DNA of 64,000 nt, taken from assembly GCF_963924675.1 (NCBI RefSeq), contig NC_089234.1:23675668-23739667 (forward strand). The letters run 5' to 3'. The notes below the pieces were generated by a model that ran no database searches, was not told the DNA's origin, and saw only the letters and a list, made by a program, of their open reading frames with translations. Each line of letters begins with the position of its first letter. Within the stretch, counting starts at the first letter, position 1. Made by a program: the position numbers and the translations under genes. This stretch comes from Phocoena phocoena (lineage: Eukaryota; Chordata; Mammalia; Artiodactyla; Phocoenidae). Of the stretch, positions 1-12,169 are shown piece by piece.

Positions 1-179
1 AGCGGATACCAAGGACATCTATAAGACAGTGCAACTGAAGTAGTTGACGGTTATGGATAAGTAGTACGGACAGCAGTTCGTGGAGAGTTTCTAAGTTTGT
101 AGACATTGTGTCAACAATTCAAATGGTATTTATAACACAGCCACAAAAGATTAAACTCCATGTACCCTCTTGTTCAGAG

Positions 180-515
180 TCAACAAACTATAGCCAGTGG
201 GACAAATCTGGCCCAAGGCCTCTTTTGGATGGCCTACAAGCTAACGATGGTGTTTACATTTTCAATGGTTGGGGGGAAGTGAATGGAGGAACATATTTTA
301 TACCATGTGAAGATTGTATGAAATTCACATTTCCGTGTCCATAAGTGAAGTTTTATTGGAACACACTAATGTCCACTCATTACATGTTGTCTATGGCTGC
401 TTTCACACTAGATCAGGAGGGGCAAGTAGCTGCAGCAAAAACCCTGCAGCCAGCAAAGTCTAAAAATCTTTACAGAGACAGTCTGCTGACCCCTGCCCTA
501 GCCGGTCAAAATTCT
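180..515 (+). mobile_element. Fossil DNA transposon (hAT-like), 3' part
   Basis: The text around aaggcctcttttggatggcc, ttacattttcaatgg, aagttttattggaacacac and gtctatggctgctttcacac follows an old mammalian non-autonomous element I associate with hAT-type fossils. It explains the small plus-strand open frames at 108-602. The family name is uncertain. Confidence 0.6.
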
Positions 516-1837
516 TCCCTGAAGGTGGCCCGTTTCTTGATCATTAGACTCTGGAGACTGCAAACATCTCGAATGTCACTCAGTGGAGGTTATTTCACTT
601 AATTCTCACATTCACACGAGGAACCCCAAGCTCAGCGGGAAGGTAAGACCTCTAAGGTCACAGGGATACTAAGTGGCAGTCTGAGCACTGTCCCTGGAGT
701 GTGGACCTCCAGGACCTATGTTCTCAGCCATCACCCCATCCCACACAGCAATCCATGGGTCAAAATAAGCCTTTTCTTCCCAGCCTACTGCCAGCTGCCA
801 GTACCTCCCAATATCATCGAAGCCCCCTATGTAGGCATGCATTCTGCTTTTGTGTTCCTTGGCCCCAACTCAGTGGGCCTCTGAATGGATGGCAAGTCTG
901 GTGACAACCTGAAGGACGTGAATCCAGCAGCCAGCCTGAGAGGCGATGATTTGGGAGTTTCACTGGATTTGCTGATTACTCGAATGACTTACTTTGGGCA
1001 AAGTAAAATCAGACTCTTCTGGCAAACAACAGAAAATTGAAAAACAGATCAATGGAAGCAGCACTGCTTCATTTCCACTGACTTTATCGGATGTAGTTAC
1101 TAGAGGCTAAACGATGTACTTAAGCTCAGGGCTAGGTCTCTGTGTTGCTCCAGGGCTGTATTTGAGAGCATGTCCATGGCTAAGCATGAGGTCACGGTCT
1201 CTTAAGTAGAAAGAAGGTCTTCACTTTTTTCAAACCTCCGCAGCTTTGGGGTTTGTATAATTTTCTAGGCAAAATGTGATCTCTCCCCCTTCCCTTTGGC
1301 TATTAGTTCTGCTGGCGGAACAATGGATCAGAGATTTATGCCAATTAGAATTGGATTTATACAGGGACTCAGCGAGGCAACTGGCCCTAGACAATTTGCT
1401 GAGAGCATCTCCGGCCCTTCTCATCTCTCACTCTCCCCTGTACAGGCCAGGCAAGTTCATATTCCTACCGTTCCATGTTTGCTCACACTGTTCCCCCACC
1501 TAGAATACCTTTGCTCTTCCCTCTCTGCACAGACACAAAGCCCTACCTAGCTACTCTATTTTTAATCTCTTCTTTGATATCCATTGGCAACTACAGTTTG
1601 TCCTACCCCCTTACCATTTACTTGTTTTGTAGTTCTTTCATGTGTTGGTCATATTTTTTCAGATAGATTGTGTTTGAATGGGTCTGCTGTGACTTCGTGT
1701 CTGGTAGCACAGCGGGTACCCATCAATACTTAGTGAATAACATCCCCGCCCCTCTTGCCCCAAATGCCACAGTCCTTTATTGAACAAACCTTGGAGAATT
1801 CTAGTATCTTTCTTCGAATTTCAGCTCTGAGCCTAAG

Positions 1838-2035
1838 GTTTGCAACTCACATTCCTTGCTCTCAGTTTTCCTCTTACTGAGTGTGTGAGCTCAGCACTTA
1901 ATTTCTCTGAGCCTCAGTGCTCTCCTCTGCCCAAGGACAATAATCTGATCTACCTGATGGGGTTACTGCAAAATGTCAATGAAATCAAGTTTGAGAGACA
2001 GCTCAGCAAGATACCTGACACAAAGGAAGGTATGG
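1838..2035 (+). repeat. MIR SINE, sense
   Basis: Shows the MIR core: gagtgtgtgagctcagcac, cttaatttctctgagcctca, ggacaataatctgatctac and a loss-prone tail. Borders approximate. Confidence 0.65.
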
Positions 2036-3009
2036 AACAGACACAGGTTGGCTGCTGCCCACTCCTGGTAAGAATGTATCTATTCTCTTCCAGGGAAGCT
2101 GCACCCCTCCCTTTGGGGATTTGTTTCCCCCCTGGGAGGCTGCCGGGTTCTCCCTGGCCCCCGTGAAAGATCAGCTAAATCACAACCAATTGGTTAAAAC
2201 ACTTCATATCAAGAAAGAATTTCAAATGTGGCTTTGAGGCTGTAGGAAAGCAGTGTTTTCCATCTGATGCCACATCTGAGCCAAGCAAAAAAGAGCTCTC
2301 CTAAAAGTGCTAATTTGGGGGCTAACAGTGGACCAAAGAGTCCCAAGGGCTCTAACAGCCACAGGCACCTTGTCAGCTGGAGAGCCACTGCCTGAGACAG
2401 CAATAGGCCCTCCGGCTTGTCAATCATCCAGCCCTGTTCTCAGCCTTAAGTAATAAGAACGGTCACATTTCACTGTGAATTAGACTAGACTAGATGGTTC
2501 CTGTCAAGGTTACCAGGGAGATGCTGAAATAATAACATTTGAAAAGACAGTGGAAAACAGAGGAATAAAAGCAAGCAAATCCCATGCCTGCAAGCTGGGA
2601 ACTGTCTCTCCCACACAGATTCCCCTATAAAGCCACGGCGTTAGAAGTTTCCATGCTCCTGAGCTTTGGCCTCCGGGAGAACTGCACACTGGAGAGATTC
2701 TGCAGAAGGTGGAAGAAATAAGAAATCATTCCCAGGACGGTCCTCATTCTCTAGCTGCCCTTCTGCACCCACTGCCATTCCACCCCTGCTTCATCATCCC
2801 CTATACACACGTCTGCACACAGACACAGGCTGCTCTGATTCCTACCCAACTCCAGGCTCCCGTAACTTGCAACTATTGGATTCTGATCAGAGCACTTCAG
2901 CATCTCTGGGGATCTATAAGCAACTCCCTAAAATGCTAGAGCCATGGGCCAGAGAAGTCACTATACTCACAATGGTGGTAAGATTACTGGGGACTGTAAG
3001 AGTCATGTG

Positions 3010-3149
3010 TTCATTCATTCATTTCTTCATTCAATCACTTAATATTAATACATATATATGGTTAAATCCTCGGTGCTAGCACAAAACTGATGCACATGGC
3101 AGTCAAAAAACAAAATACACAAAGATCCTCCCTCATGGGAACTTAAAGT

Positions 3150-3197
<48 letters not shown>

Positions 3198-3690
3198 TGT
3201 TTATGTGCAAACACGTGTGTCTGCGTCTTAAGGTTAGACGAAGGGGGAGGGGAACCTACTGAACCAACGGCCATTTTCATTAATATTTACCGCCTAAAGT
3301 GTTGTGAAGGAAAAAATACGTAGGGCTAAGGCTACATAGAGAGTGGGGCCGCAACTTGGTCTGGTGGGCTAAAGGAGGGTGTGCCAGAAAACCGATACTT
3401 AGGCTGACACTTGAAAGATACTTAATTAGAAGCTTGGTTGTTCAAGTGGGGAGGGCAAGCACATTCCAGATGGATACACAGACAAAGACCCTGGGGCAGA
3501 AAGGCACCAGTAGATCAGAGAAGGGTGGTCAGAGCATGGGAGCCAGAAATGAGGTCCCAGACATGGACTCAGTGTAGATATTTATAGACCATTCAATGAG
3601 TTTGGACTTCATCCTAAAGTCAACGGAAAGCCCTCCACGCATTTTGAGAAGAGGAGTGGCGTTTCCATATTTCCAATTTCAAGAACCTCA
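3010..3690 (-). mobile_element. L2 LINE relic, antisense
   Basis: Starts with the CATT-rich reversed L2 tail, includes cctccctcatgggaacttaa, a TG repeat at 3152, then gcacattccagatgg, aaagaccctggggcag and a gtttggacttcatcct patch. These are reversed L2 3' sequences, heavily decayed. Confidence 0.75.
3152..3198. repeat. TG repeat with CG core
   Basis: About 16 TG units, then cgcgcg and further TG units, inside an L2 relic. Confidence 0.95.
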
Positions 3691-3794
3691 CTGTGGAAGT
3701 GAGTCAAATTCCTAAACATAACCTAAGACCCTTCATAGGCTCAACCCCTTAACCCCAGTCATGCTCTCTCATGGTTCTTTCCTTTGCTTTGAAG

Positions 3795-3925
3795 TCATTC
3801 ATTCTTTCAACTAATGAGAAGTGATTTCCGACTACATGCCAACCCTCTTTTAAGCCCTGAGGTTATAGTGTTCAACAAAACTGTTTAAAATGTGTGCTTT
3901 CTTTGAGCTTACATTCTATTACCTA
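3795..3925 (-). mobile_element. L2 tail fragment, antisense
   Basis: Reads ctacatgccaaccctctttt, a ggttatagtgttcaacaaaa patch, then gagcttacattctatt, the reversed end of L2. No coding potential remains. Confidence 0.6.
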
Positions 3926-4084
3926 CTAATTGGCTGTCCATTGGTGAACTGCTATTGAAACTTCCAGACTGACTCAGTTGTCACATTTCGTACATGTGAA
4001 GTTTTCATTTCCCTCTACTTGTATCCTGGTTATATAATAGGGATTCTTGATGATTGTGTATCTCGTTCCACGCACCCCCCAACA

Positions 4085-4200
4085 CACCAGACTGAGAGCT
4101 CCTTAAAGCTAGATATAATTGTATTTACCTCTTTGATATTCCTTAAGAGGGTCTAAAACATATCAGAAGCTCATGAAATGTTTCTGAATGAATGTGTAGT
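4085..4200 (+). mobile_element. L2 tail fragment, sense
   Basis: Reads agactgagagctccttaaag and ends in ctgaatgaatgtg, the L2 3' end pattern. Confidence 0.6.
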
Positions 4201-4690
4201 AGTCAGGGCTCTCTAGAGAAACATAATGAATAGGAGATAGAGACAAATAGGGAGAGAGACTGACTATATGGAATTGGCTCACACAATTATGGGGGCTGAC
4301 ATGTCCCAAGACCTGCAGGGTGAGTCAACAAGCTGGAGATGCAGGAGGGCCAACGGTATAGTTCCAAGCTTGAGACCCAGGAAAAGTGGAAGTTCCAGTT
4401 GGAGTCAAAGGCAAGAAAAAGCCATGTCCCAGTTCAAATGCAGCCAGGCAAGAAGCATTCTCTCTTGCTCAGGGAAGAGTTAGCCTTTTAGTTCTAACCA
4501 GGCCTTCAACTGATTGGATGAGTTCCATCCACATTACGGAGAACAATCTGCTTTACTGGGTCTACTGATTTAAATACTAATCTTGTCCAAAAACACCTTC
4601 ACAGAAGCATCCAGAATAACGTTTGACCAAGTATCTAGGCACGCCATGACCCAGTCAAGTTGACCCATAACATTAGCCATCACAATCTTA
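4190..4690 (-). mobile_element. Old interspersed repeat, LTR-like, family unassigned
   Basis: Contains agggctctctagagaaacat, ggaattggctcacacaatta, gccttcaactgattggatga, caatctgctttactgggtct and agttgacccataacattagc, a set of phrases common to one widespread mammalian repeat. Reading the minus strand gives a TG start and a CA-like end, suggesting an LTR; I cannot name the family. Confidence 0.6.
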
Positions 4691-7600
4691 TATATATTAT
4701 ATTCTCCAAATGAAGGTAACAAGGCAATAAAACCTTAGTGTGAATGAGCTACTAGCCCTTCTTTCTCCCTGACTTCAGTTGAACTACAGAGTCAGGGTTA
4801 ACAGAAAGAGGCAGGATACAGAAATCAACTAGCCTACATCATAAATAAGTTTTTGGCTAAATGGCAACATTAAGCAATCTTGTCCCCAAATGGACCTCCT
4901 GTCCTCGAAGTTCCTACAGCATATATAAAATTATTTGAACTCCTGCTTTAGTCTTTGTCATTGCTATTCCATGTGAGAAAAGCAGTGGTCATCCTTAGTG
5001 GGCCACTTGGTTTTAACGTCCTTTTTAAACCGAAGACAGAGCCAGACATTGCCTCTCGGCAATCATTCCAGGCCCTACACTTCTGGCTGTCTAAGGAGCC
5101 CTGGATCATTTTCAGCCTAGAGAAACTCTGAATTAATAAAAAGTTAAAAATAGGGAGCTTGAATTGTTTACACTTGGTTGGATGATTGCTTCCAAATTCA
5201 TCTTAATTCCATGAAGGACAAATACCTGTCTGCCTCAAATCCCATATAAGAAAATTATGCACTATTCTAGTTCCTGTTCTACTTACTAGCATTTAAAGAA
5301 TCTTGATAAGCAAGGGAGAAGGGAGACAAAAACTCTGCCACACTCCTTGGAGTCTTACTGGGGAGGAAAGAAAAACAGAAGCAGTAGCTCATCTTTTCAG
5401 TAAATGGTTTAGCCCTGAGGTCAATCTCCCTCATATCCATGTGACCAGCTAAACCCCATCCAAAGCTGAGAAAAAAATATATATATATTACCACTTACGA
5501 TTAGATGAATACAGAATTTAAACTGTCGCCTTAAATTTGCTGGGGAACGCCAGGTCATGCAGAGATTGGTGTACATGTACTATTGTTCAAAGTAATGCCC
5601 AAGAGAAGCATGAAATGAGTTCAGAGAGGCCTCATACAAGAGAACACAGGATAAAGCACAGTATGAGATAAGGAGAACACAGAATAAAAGGAGGACCAGT
5701 ATGTCCCTTTGCTAAAACAACAGGGAAGACCTGACTTTAGGACCAAACATATCTTCACTGCCCAACCTTCTAGGGCCATGTCAGATTTGATTGTGATGAG
5801 CAGACACATTTGGCTTGATCCATTGAAGCAGATTGCACAACCTTCTTGAATGTGTGAACCTTCGCCTTACAGAACTTAGAACTCAATACTTGAAACTTCC
5901 TAGTGGCCGTATTGGAGGAAGTCCCAGAAAGGAGGAAGGTTTTCTTTTCATATCTAGTGATTAAGCGAAGGATGGGAAATCATTTGGAAAGGTCAGCTCA
6001 TGGTCAGAGATCCTTATGAAAAGAGATGGCAGTATTCCTAGTATTCTGGGGTATGCTTCCTGGAATTCCTAAGAAAATATTTTAATCGCTTGGCAGAGGA
6101 TTCTGGGTAACATGACAGAGTCATTTGTGTGTCACATTTATTTAATGTATGCAGTCCACGAGGACAGGGGTTTCTTCTTGATTTGTTCATCTAGAATAGT
6201 AACTGGCACATAGGTACCACTAGTTTTGTTTAATAATATAACTTTTCGAAGGTCTTGCTGGGACCCTAGATCCTTGGGATTTCTCTCTCATTGTACCTCT
6301 GTTGTCTAAATCTCTCCATATATACATGTATATCTATGTGTATATATACACCTGTACATATGTCTATACACACAAACACTTGAATATATATCCACTATGC
6401 CTATATATCTACATATTTATCAAATCATTTCTATTTTAGAAATGAAGTTTATGTTATGATACTGCCTTTGAACATCCAGAATTTGTATTTATACAACATA
6501 TTGTTGCTGTGTCTCTACCAAACGATGAGGCTTTAGACTCTAAGCATTACTAACATACTATATCTTAAATACTGTCCATGGCTCAAACAGCTAAACCTGA
6601 ATACAACAGTGTTAAGTCTTAATTAATAAAGTGACTTGACAGCAACGACAGAGTCCATTTAATTAGAAATTTAGATGGTGAGACAATTCTGTTTTGGAGG
6701 ATATTTTAGGAGAACAAAAAGAAATTGCTGGAAAAACTCAAATTAAAGCTGTACTTCCTGAGGAACAAATTCTACAAGAAACCCTTGTTTACACTGTACA
6801 ACAGGACTGTCCAGAGAAGGTACGAATACAATATACCCCTTGGGAAGACTGTAGCAGCGCCTCATAGGGTTTGACATCATGTCTTTAAATTTCCAACGAT
6901 AGAGCCTACGTGCCTAACACATGGATCATGCTCAAAAATGAGCGTTAAGTCTGTAAAAGACACAGTTCACACCCTTGATGTTAGAGAGAAGGTTGTACAG
7001 GCAATTTGGAAAATTCAGAAAGAACTGAAAATAATTTAAAATCACTCTTCGTTGCACTTGTTCCAACTAATTTTAAAGACATTTTGTGAAGCCACCCAAA
7101 TTTTCTGTTATGAACATTCTTTAAATAATGAGGATACTGGGAATCCTATAGACTCTTTTTACAGACATTTCCTATAGACATGGAACCCCTGTGTAGAGCT
7201 TCTGCTGAATTTCCTAGGACTGGACTTTTGTCCATTTGTTCTGTTTGTTTTCTCCAATTTGTGCACCATTTTCCATCATGGCTGGGTTCTTTCTGTCATT
7301 CTGAAAGCTCAGAGGAGTGGCTGGTCAGCCCTCTGGTTGTGAGGATGGAAGTGGAGGGAAGGAGCATGGCAAAGTGGTCTGGGGCTAGATTACAACATTT
7401 GATCAAAACAGCGGAGCTGCAATTATAAAAGCTTTTTCAACTGATCACTCTGGGAAAAAAAAGTAAAGCACAGGAATTAGCCATTTGCCCTTGTATTTGC
7501 CTCCTCCGCAAAGTTCATCAGTCTCCTATCAGGAAAAAATTGATTCAAACTATAAAGAAATTAATGAACGCAAAGGTTAAGAGAAGAGCAGTGTCCCCTA

Positions 7601-8493
7601 GAGTAAGAAGATGACAGCGTTCCCCCAAACTAGCCCAGGAGCATTCTATAAGCCTTTCTGTGACAAGTCCACAGTATAGCAAATTCCCCTTAATCTTGCC
7701 CAGCAGACTCCCTTCACTCTGTCCAGCAAATAATTAAAGTGTAAGATATTCCAGTCTCTTGGGAGTAGGGGAGGTGGAGAGCGGTGGGGCTTCGTATTGC
7801 TGGTGAAGGGTTCCCACAACTATTCCTCCTCACCCCCCTACCTACAGTAGTGCACACAAACACGCATAATCAACTTTTTAAGAATTAAACTATGATATAA
7901 TTTTAGAAAACATCAAATTATTATCTTCTTTAATATTCAGAAAGTACTTTGGAGCTCTTCACAGCTTTAAGACCTCTATCTCTACCATCTATTCTCATCG
8001 TAAAGGAGCGTAGAAAAATTTTCACAGCAAATTAATCTGAAATGGAACAACAGCAAATCTCTGTGTGTGTGTGTATATCACAGATGCTAGGAGGTTCCCT
8101 TAAAACATTCCCTGTTTTCAGTAAGTTGGCTGTTTTGTTCCCTCTGTCCCCATCCCTTGTTCCTTACTAGACTGTTTTGGAAAGAGAGAAAACACATCGA
8201 AAGACTTAAGCTTTCTGTTTGCTTGGGTTTTGGATAAACGGAAATTTGTTACAATACTTTAATTTTATGAGAAACCTTAACTTTTCAATTGGAAGCCCAG
8301 CTTCTCTAATCCTGTCAGTAGCCTCTTGAATTGGTGGGTGTTGCATAAATATGTCCATCTTACAGATGAGGAAACTTTGGTCCAGAGACTGAAATCCTTT
8401 CATGTAAGCCTCCCTGGAGAAAGTCCATGGCCTCCATGGAAATAGAACCCAGGTCTCCAGGCTCCTTTTGACCACAGACAAAGAAGTACTCAC

Positions 8494-8601
8494 GTCATAA
8501 TTTGGGTCTCCACGCCTGCCTCCACCAGAGCTCCGTCCACAAAAAGAGGAACCGAAGTGAAACCGTACTTGTTCCAGGAGTGGCCCTCGTCAAAACTCAC
8601 C
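8494..8601 (-). CDS. SORCS3: SORCS3 exon G (internal coding exon with Asp-box)
   Basis: This 108-nt exon finishes the tryptophan begun in exon F and encodes VSFDEGHSWNKYGFTSVPLF then VDGALVEAGVETQIM and two bases of the next codon (AC, threonine). The acceptor is CCCAG before GGT and the donor is TGAC then GTGAGT. SFDEGHSW is a second Asp-box (S-x-D-x-G-x-x-W), one blade after the box in exon E. I recall D where this copy has N in HSWNKY. It is the most downstream exon in the window; the next one, expected to encode VFGHFSLRSEWQLVKVDYK, was not seen between 1 and 8493. Confidence 0.96.
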
Positions 8602-9410
8602 CTGGGTTGGAAACAAGTAGATGGAAGAGACAGCTGAAAATAAAACCACACTATTTTGCAACCAGTTTTCAGGTGATTAAATTCTCCTCTGTATCTCCCT
8701 TTCTGGCAGTTTGGATTATCAATAGGTATTAATCTTCCACATCTCCCTATATTATTATGAGATTTGATCAAAACTGCATTTCCTGGCCCAGGTACAGACA
8801 ACACCAAGAGCTGCAGAAATAGTTCAACATCTCAGAACTGAAGAAAAAAAACCACCCAGGCGGGAGGGCTTAGCGGCTGGAGTGTCATTTTCCAAGTACT
8901 CAGAATGGAACCCGAGGTTCAATTTACAGCACAGTCAATTCAGCCTCTGGAGTCTCTGACACAGATAAATTCAGTAGTGCGGGGTCTGCCCTGTGGGAGG
9001 GGAGGTGTGTGTCTTCCAGATCAAACCTTAAAAACAGCCATTTCCTATTTGCTCAGAATGGATGAAGTATCATTTTCCCTCCCCGATGCCACTTTAAGGG
9101 GCTTTTAGGGACGATTACTGAGTGTCTGATGTTCTGGGCAACACTGTTCCATCTTTCGACCAACAGTAAGAGGAAGGTCTGGCCCTTTGTGGACACAGCA
9201 TCTGAAACTCTTTAAAGGGATGCTGCTAGTGGAGAGGATTTGAGCAATCTTGAGCAGTTGCTTCCTTCCCTTTCTTGATATTATCGAGTTCCCTACTGCC
9301 CCTTGATTTAACCGGAGGACAAAGCCCAAAGACCATCTCCTCTGAGAAGCTTTTCCCAACACTCCTCCTTCCCCAAGGCAGCTTTATTTGCTTCATTTTC
9401 TGTGATTCTT

Positions 9411-9620
9411 TTTTTTTTTTTTCTTTTTTGCGGTACGCAGGCCTCTCACTGTTGTGGCCTTTCCCATTGCGGAGCACAGGCTCCGGACGCGCAGGCTCAG
9501 CGGCCATGGCTCACGGGCCTAGCCGCTCCGCGGCATGTGGGATCTTCCCGGACTGGGCACGAACCCGCGTCCCCTGCATCGGCAGGTGGACTCTCAACCA
9601 CTGCGCCACCAGGGAAGCCC
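9411..9620 (-). mobile_element. CHR-type cetacean tRNA-derived SINE
   Basis: The element reads from a poly-T start to the reverse complement of gggcttccctggtggcgcag. The tRNA-like head and its promoter boxes are at the right end. The duplicated target tgtgattctttt lies at 9401-9412 and 9621-9632. It is a short form of about 210 bp. Open frames across it are by-products of its GC-rich body. Confidence 0.95.
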
Positions 9621-9924
9621 TGTGATTCTTTTGGCCTGGTTAATTCTTAATTTCTCTCTGACTCCACAACACAGGATACTGAGTTCAACTGTAGAAACTC
9701 TATTTTCCTACAACACCCAGGCCTTCACCTATCATAGTGCTGAGTGATGACTTCTTAACTCATCTTGAATCCCTCCATTCAACATTATAATCTTGGGAAT
9801 TCAGGGGTCACATATGTCTTGTGCATTGTCTGACCACCCCCCCATATCGCCTACATATCTTTATTACAATGCTTCTTACCTGATATTACATACATAGTTT
9901 CAAAAGATATGTCTGACTCTCCCA

Positions 9925-10040
9925 CTGAACTGTGACCTTTTTGAGGTCAAAGACCATACTGTTCACTTTTGCATTCCTAAAATTAGCAGAAACACTGGCA
10001 CATGGTGCTATATAATGTTAAATGAATATATGAATAAAAA
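9925..10040 (+). mobile_element. L2 tail fragment, sense
   Basis: Shows the L2 3' pattern: a tgtgacctttttgaggtcaa patch, cactggcacatggtgc, then aatgaatatatgaataaa. Confidence 0.65.
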
Positions 10041-10237
10041 AATAAGAAGTGATTAAGGAAACTCTTTTAATCCATCCAATAATTTTTCAAGCATTACTTA
10101 CACTAGCATCCATGAATTGGATGTGAATCCCTGTCCCCATTACTAGTCAACCTACTCAGTCCATTCTCTGGATATTACTTGTCTCTCTATCTTATCCTCT
10201 CTTCCCAAATAAACCGATCTTAAAAATTAGAAAGTCA

Positions 10238-10410
10238 GGGCTTCCCTGGTGGCGCAGTGGTTGAGAGTCTGCCTGCCGATGCAGGGGACGCGGGTTCGTG
10301 CCCCGGTCTGGGAAGATCCCACGTGCCGTGGAGTGGCTGGGCCTGTGAGCCATGGCCGCCGCAATGAGAGAGGCCACAGCAGTGAGAGGCCCGCATACCG
10401 CAAAAAAAAA
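10238..10410 (+). mobile_element. CHR-type SINE with internal deletion
   Basis: It begins with gggcttccctggtggcgcag and ends in poly-A. The target duplication is roughly aaaattagaaagtca (10223-10237) against aaaattacaaagtca after the tail. Compared with the other copies it lacks about 28 bp of the segment after ccatggccgc, which normally carries the cgtccggagcctgtgctc stretch. Confidence 0.95.
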
Positions 10411-10574
10411 AAAAATTACAAAGTCAATCTCTTTACACAGCTAGAAAAACTAGTCTCATGCAATAAGAAGTTTTGTATTTCTGGTATACTGAGGCCTACT
10501 TCTACAAACAAAAAGCAGGCAGAGGTTATAAAAGTTTTTATGAGTTCCTAAATTATCAGTATCTGTCTTGACTT

Positions 10575-10690
10575 TTTATGAACAACTTTACTGAGATAAC
10601 TTTGACATACAAAAACTGTATATATTTAAAGTGTATAACTTGATGCTTTGATATAGATAGATAGATAGATAGATAGGGATATAGTGAAAC
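10575..10690 (-). mobile_element. Old L1-like fragment with GATA repeat
   Basis: Contains actttactgagataactttg then a tttaaagtgtataacttg patch typical of the same old L1 3' region as at 49995, followed by about five GATA units at 10653-10676 and gaaacattggccaca. Borders are approximate. Confidence 0.6.
10653..10676. repeat. GATA repeat
   Basis: About five GATA units following an AT pair, in the L1 relic at 10575. Confidence 0.9.
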
Positions 10691-12169
10691 ATTGGCCACA
10701 ATGAAGCTGGTTTCTGAGGGGGTGGGAGTGGAGGGTGGGCAGGAGGAAGAAATGAGGAGATGTTGGTCAAGGGGTACAAAGTTTCAGTTATGCAAGATGA
10801 ATGAGTTCTTGGAGATCTAACGTATAGCCCGATGATCTAATGTATAGACAAGTCAATATTGTCTTGACTTTTAAGGACTTGGCCATTTCAGCCTTTTTTT
10901 TTTTTTTTTAATAGGCTGAAGGCTAAATAATCCCTGAAGCTGAACCAGAGGAAGTCGGGCAGATCTGAACTGCTTCTCTTGGAAATGAGTTCCTCATTCA
11001 AAAGTGAAAACAAGAGCATAACTGGGGATGGACTTACCTTTCACGCAATGTACCCTCCTGGTTCCTAAAATAATTGTAGGTATTTCAAAGTATGTCATGG
11101 CCACTAACTAGTTAAGTCTGTCTGATAAGTCCAGAGGGTACAAAAAGATATTTGTTTAGTTTTTGGTTTGTTTATTTTGATGACTTTGGATTGATTATTG
11201 TCTTGATAGGAAGAAGCCAAAGTGGTTGAAGACCTCCGTCCTTATCTCATTCTCAGAGTTTCCTTACTGATGAAGGTCAGTGATTAACATTAGCAGAAAA
11301 ACTTGCAGTTGAGTGCCACCACATCCCAGGGAAGGAGGAGCCTTCATACCAGTGCCATTAACAGGGCAGAGGACAATCATCTTTACTTTATACATGAAGA
11401 CAAGACACCACAAAGTAATAGAAACAGAGGGGCCATCACAGCCTTCTGAGCTCTGAGTTCTAAGACGTAAGCTCCAAAGAAAAACTGAGTCCAAGGTGGA
11501 GAGATAGGGTGTGGAAGATAAAAGCATGCTGTACGAACTGAATCCCTATGGAAGGAGCAAAAGCTTGGATTAGATGGAAGAATGGGATCAGCAAAAGCAC
11601 TAGGAAATGCCAACATCCAGGTGGAAAGGCCAGCATATACAATAACCAAAGTCTAGCATAGGCCAGGGGACAGTTCTCCAGAGCCAGGGTGAGGAATGAA
11701 TGCTGTGACTATAATTTACGGTCAACGTACCACTAGGAAGCCCAGGTTCGTGCTATTCAGGTGACTTTCTGAGAACAGTAATTTCTAACACCCGAATATT
11801 TCATGCTGAGATAATTATTAAAACCAAAACAACTCCCAAAGAAACTCCAAAAAAATACATTATAAAATTTAATCTCTTGAGTATCAGAAACTTGGGTCTG
11901 TCATTTGTGAGAGCTGTTCTTTCAGATGACTAGGAGTTTTTAGGTGTTCTGAAGTAACTGTATTGAATGCTAACCCCACGGGACCCACCTTCTCCTCCTC
12001 TATTCAATAGCTTATTAATGGCCAAGACAAAGGAATAGGGAAGCCCTTATTAGGCTGACAGGTGAAATTGAAATTGATAAGACTGCCAGTACTCAGGGAG
12101 ACAGGGGTAGAGTTACAATTGACTTCTAACTAGTGACAAGACAGGACTATAGAACGAAAAGAAAATAGA

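Larger units (their letters stand above)
1..8493 (-). other. SORCS3: SORCS3 intron after exon G (incomplete)
   Basis: No coding exon was found here. It contains a fossil DNA transposon (180-515), MIR near 1840, antisense L2 pieces (3010-3690, 3795-3925), a TG/CG tract at 3152, an L2 tail near 4085, an LTR-like repeat at 4190-4690, and a short L2-like piece near 6150-6240. Between about 4700 and 8300 it is otherwise AT-rich sequence in which I recognise nothing, apart from a MIR-like scrap at 8345-8410. Confidence 0.85.

Noticed and set aside
108..602. Two consecutive small plus-strand open frames at the left edge
   Set aside because: They coincide with a fossil non-coding DNA transposon; no protein family is recognisable.
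1838..2166. 108-codon plus-strand open frame
   Set aside because: Its first two-thirds are MIR sequence in sense orientation; no protein similarity seen.
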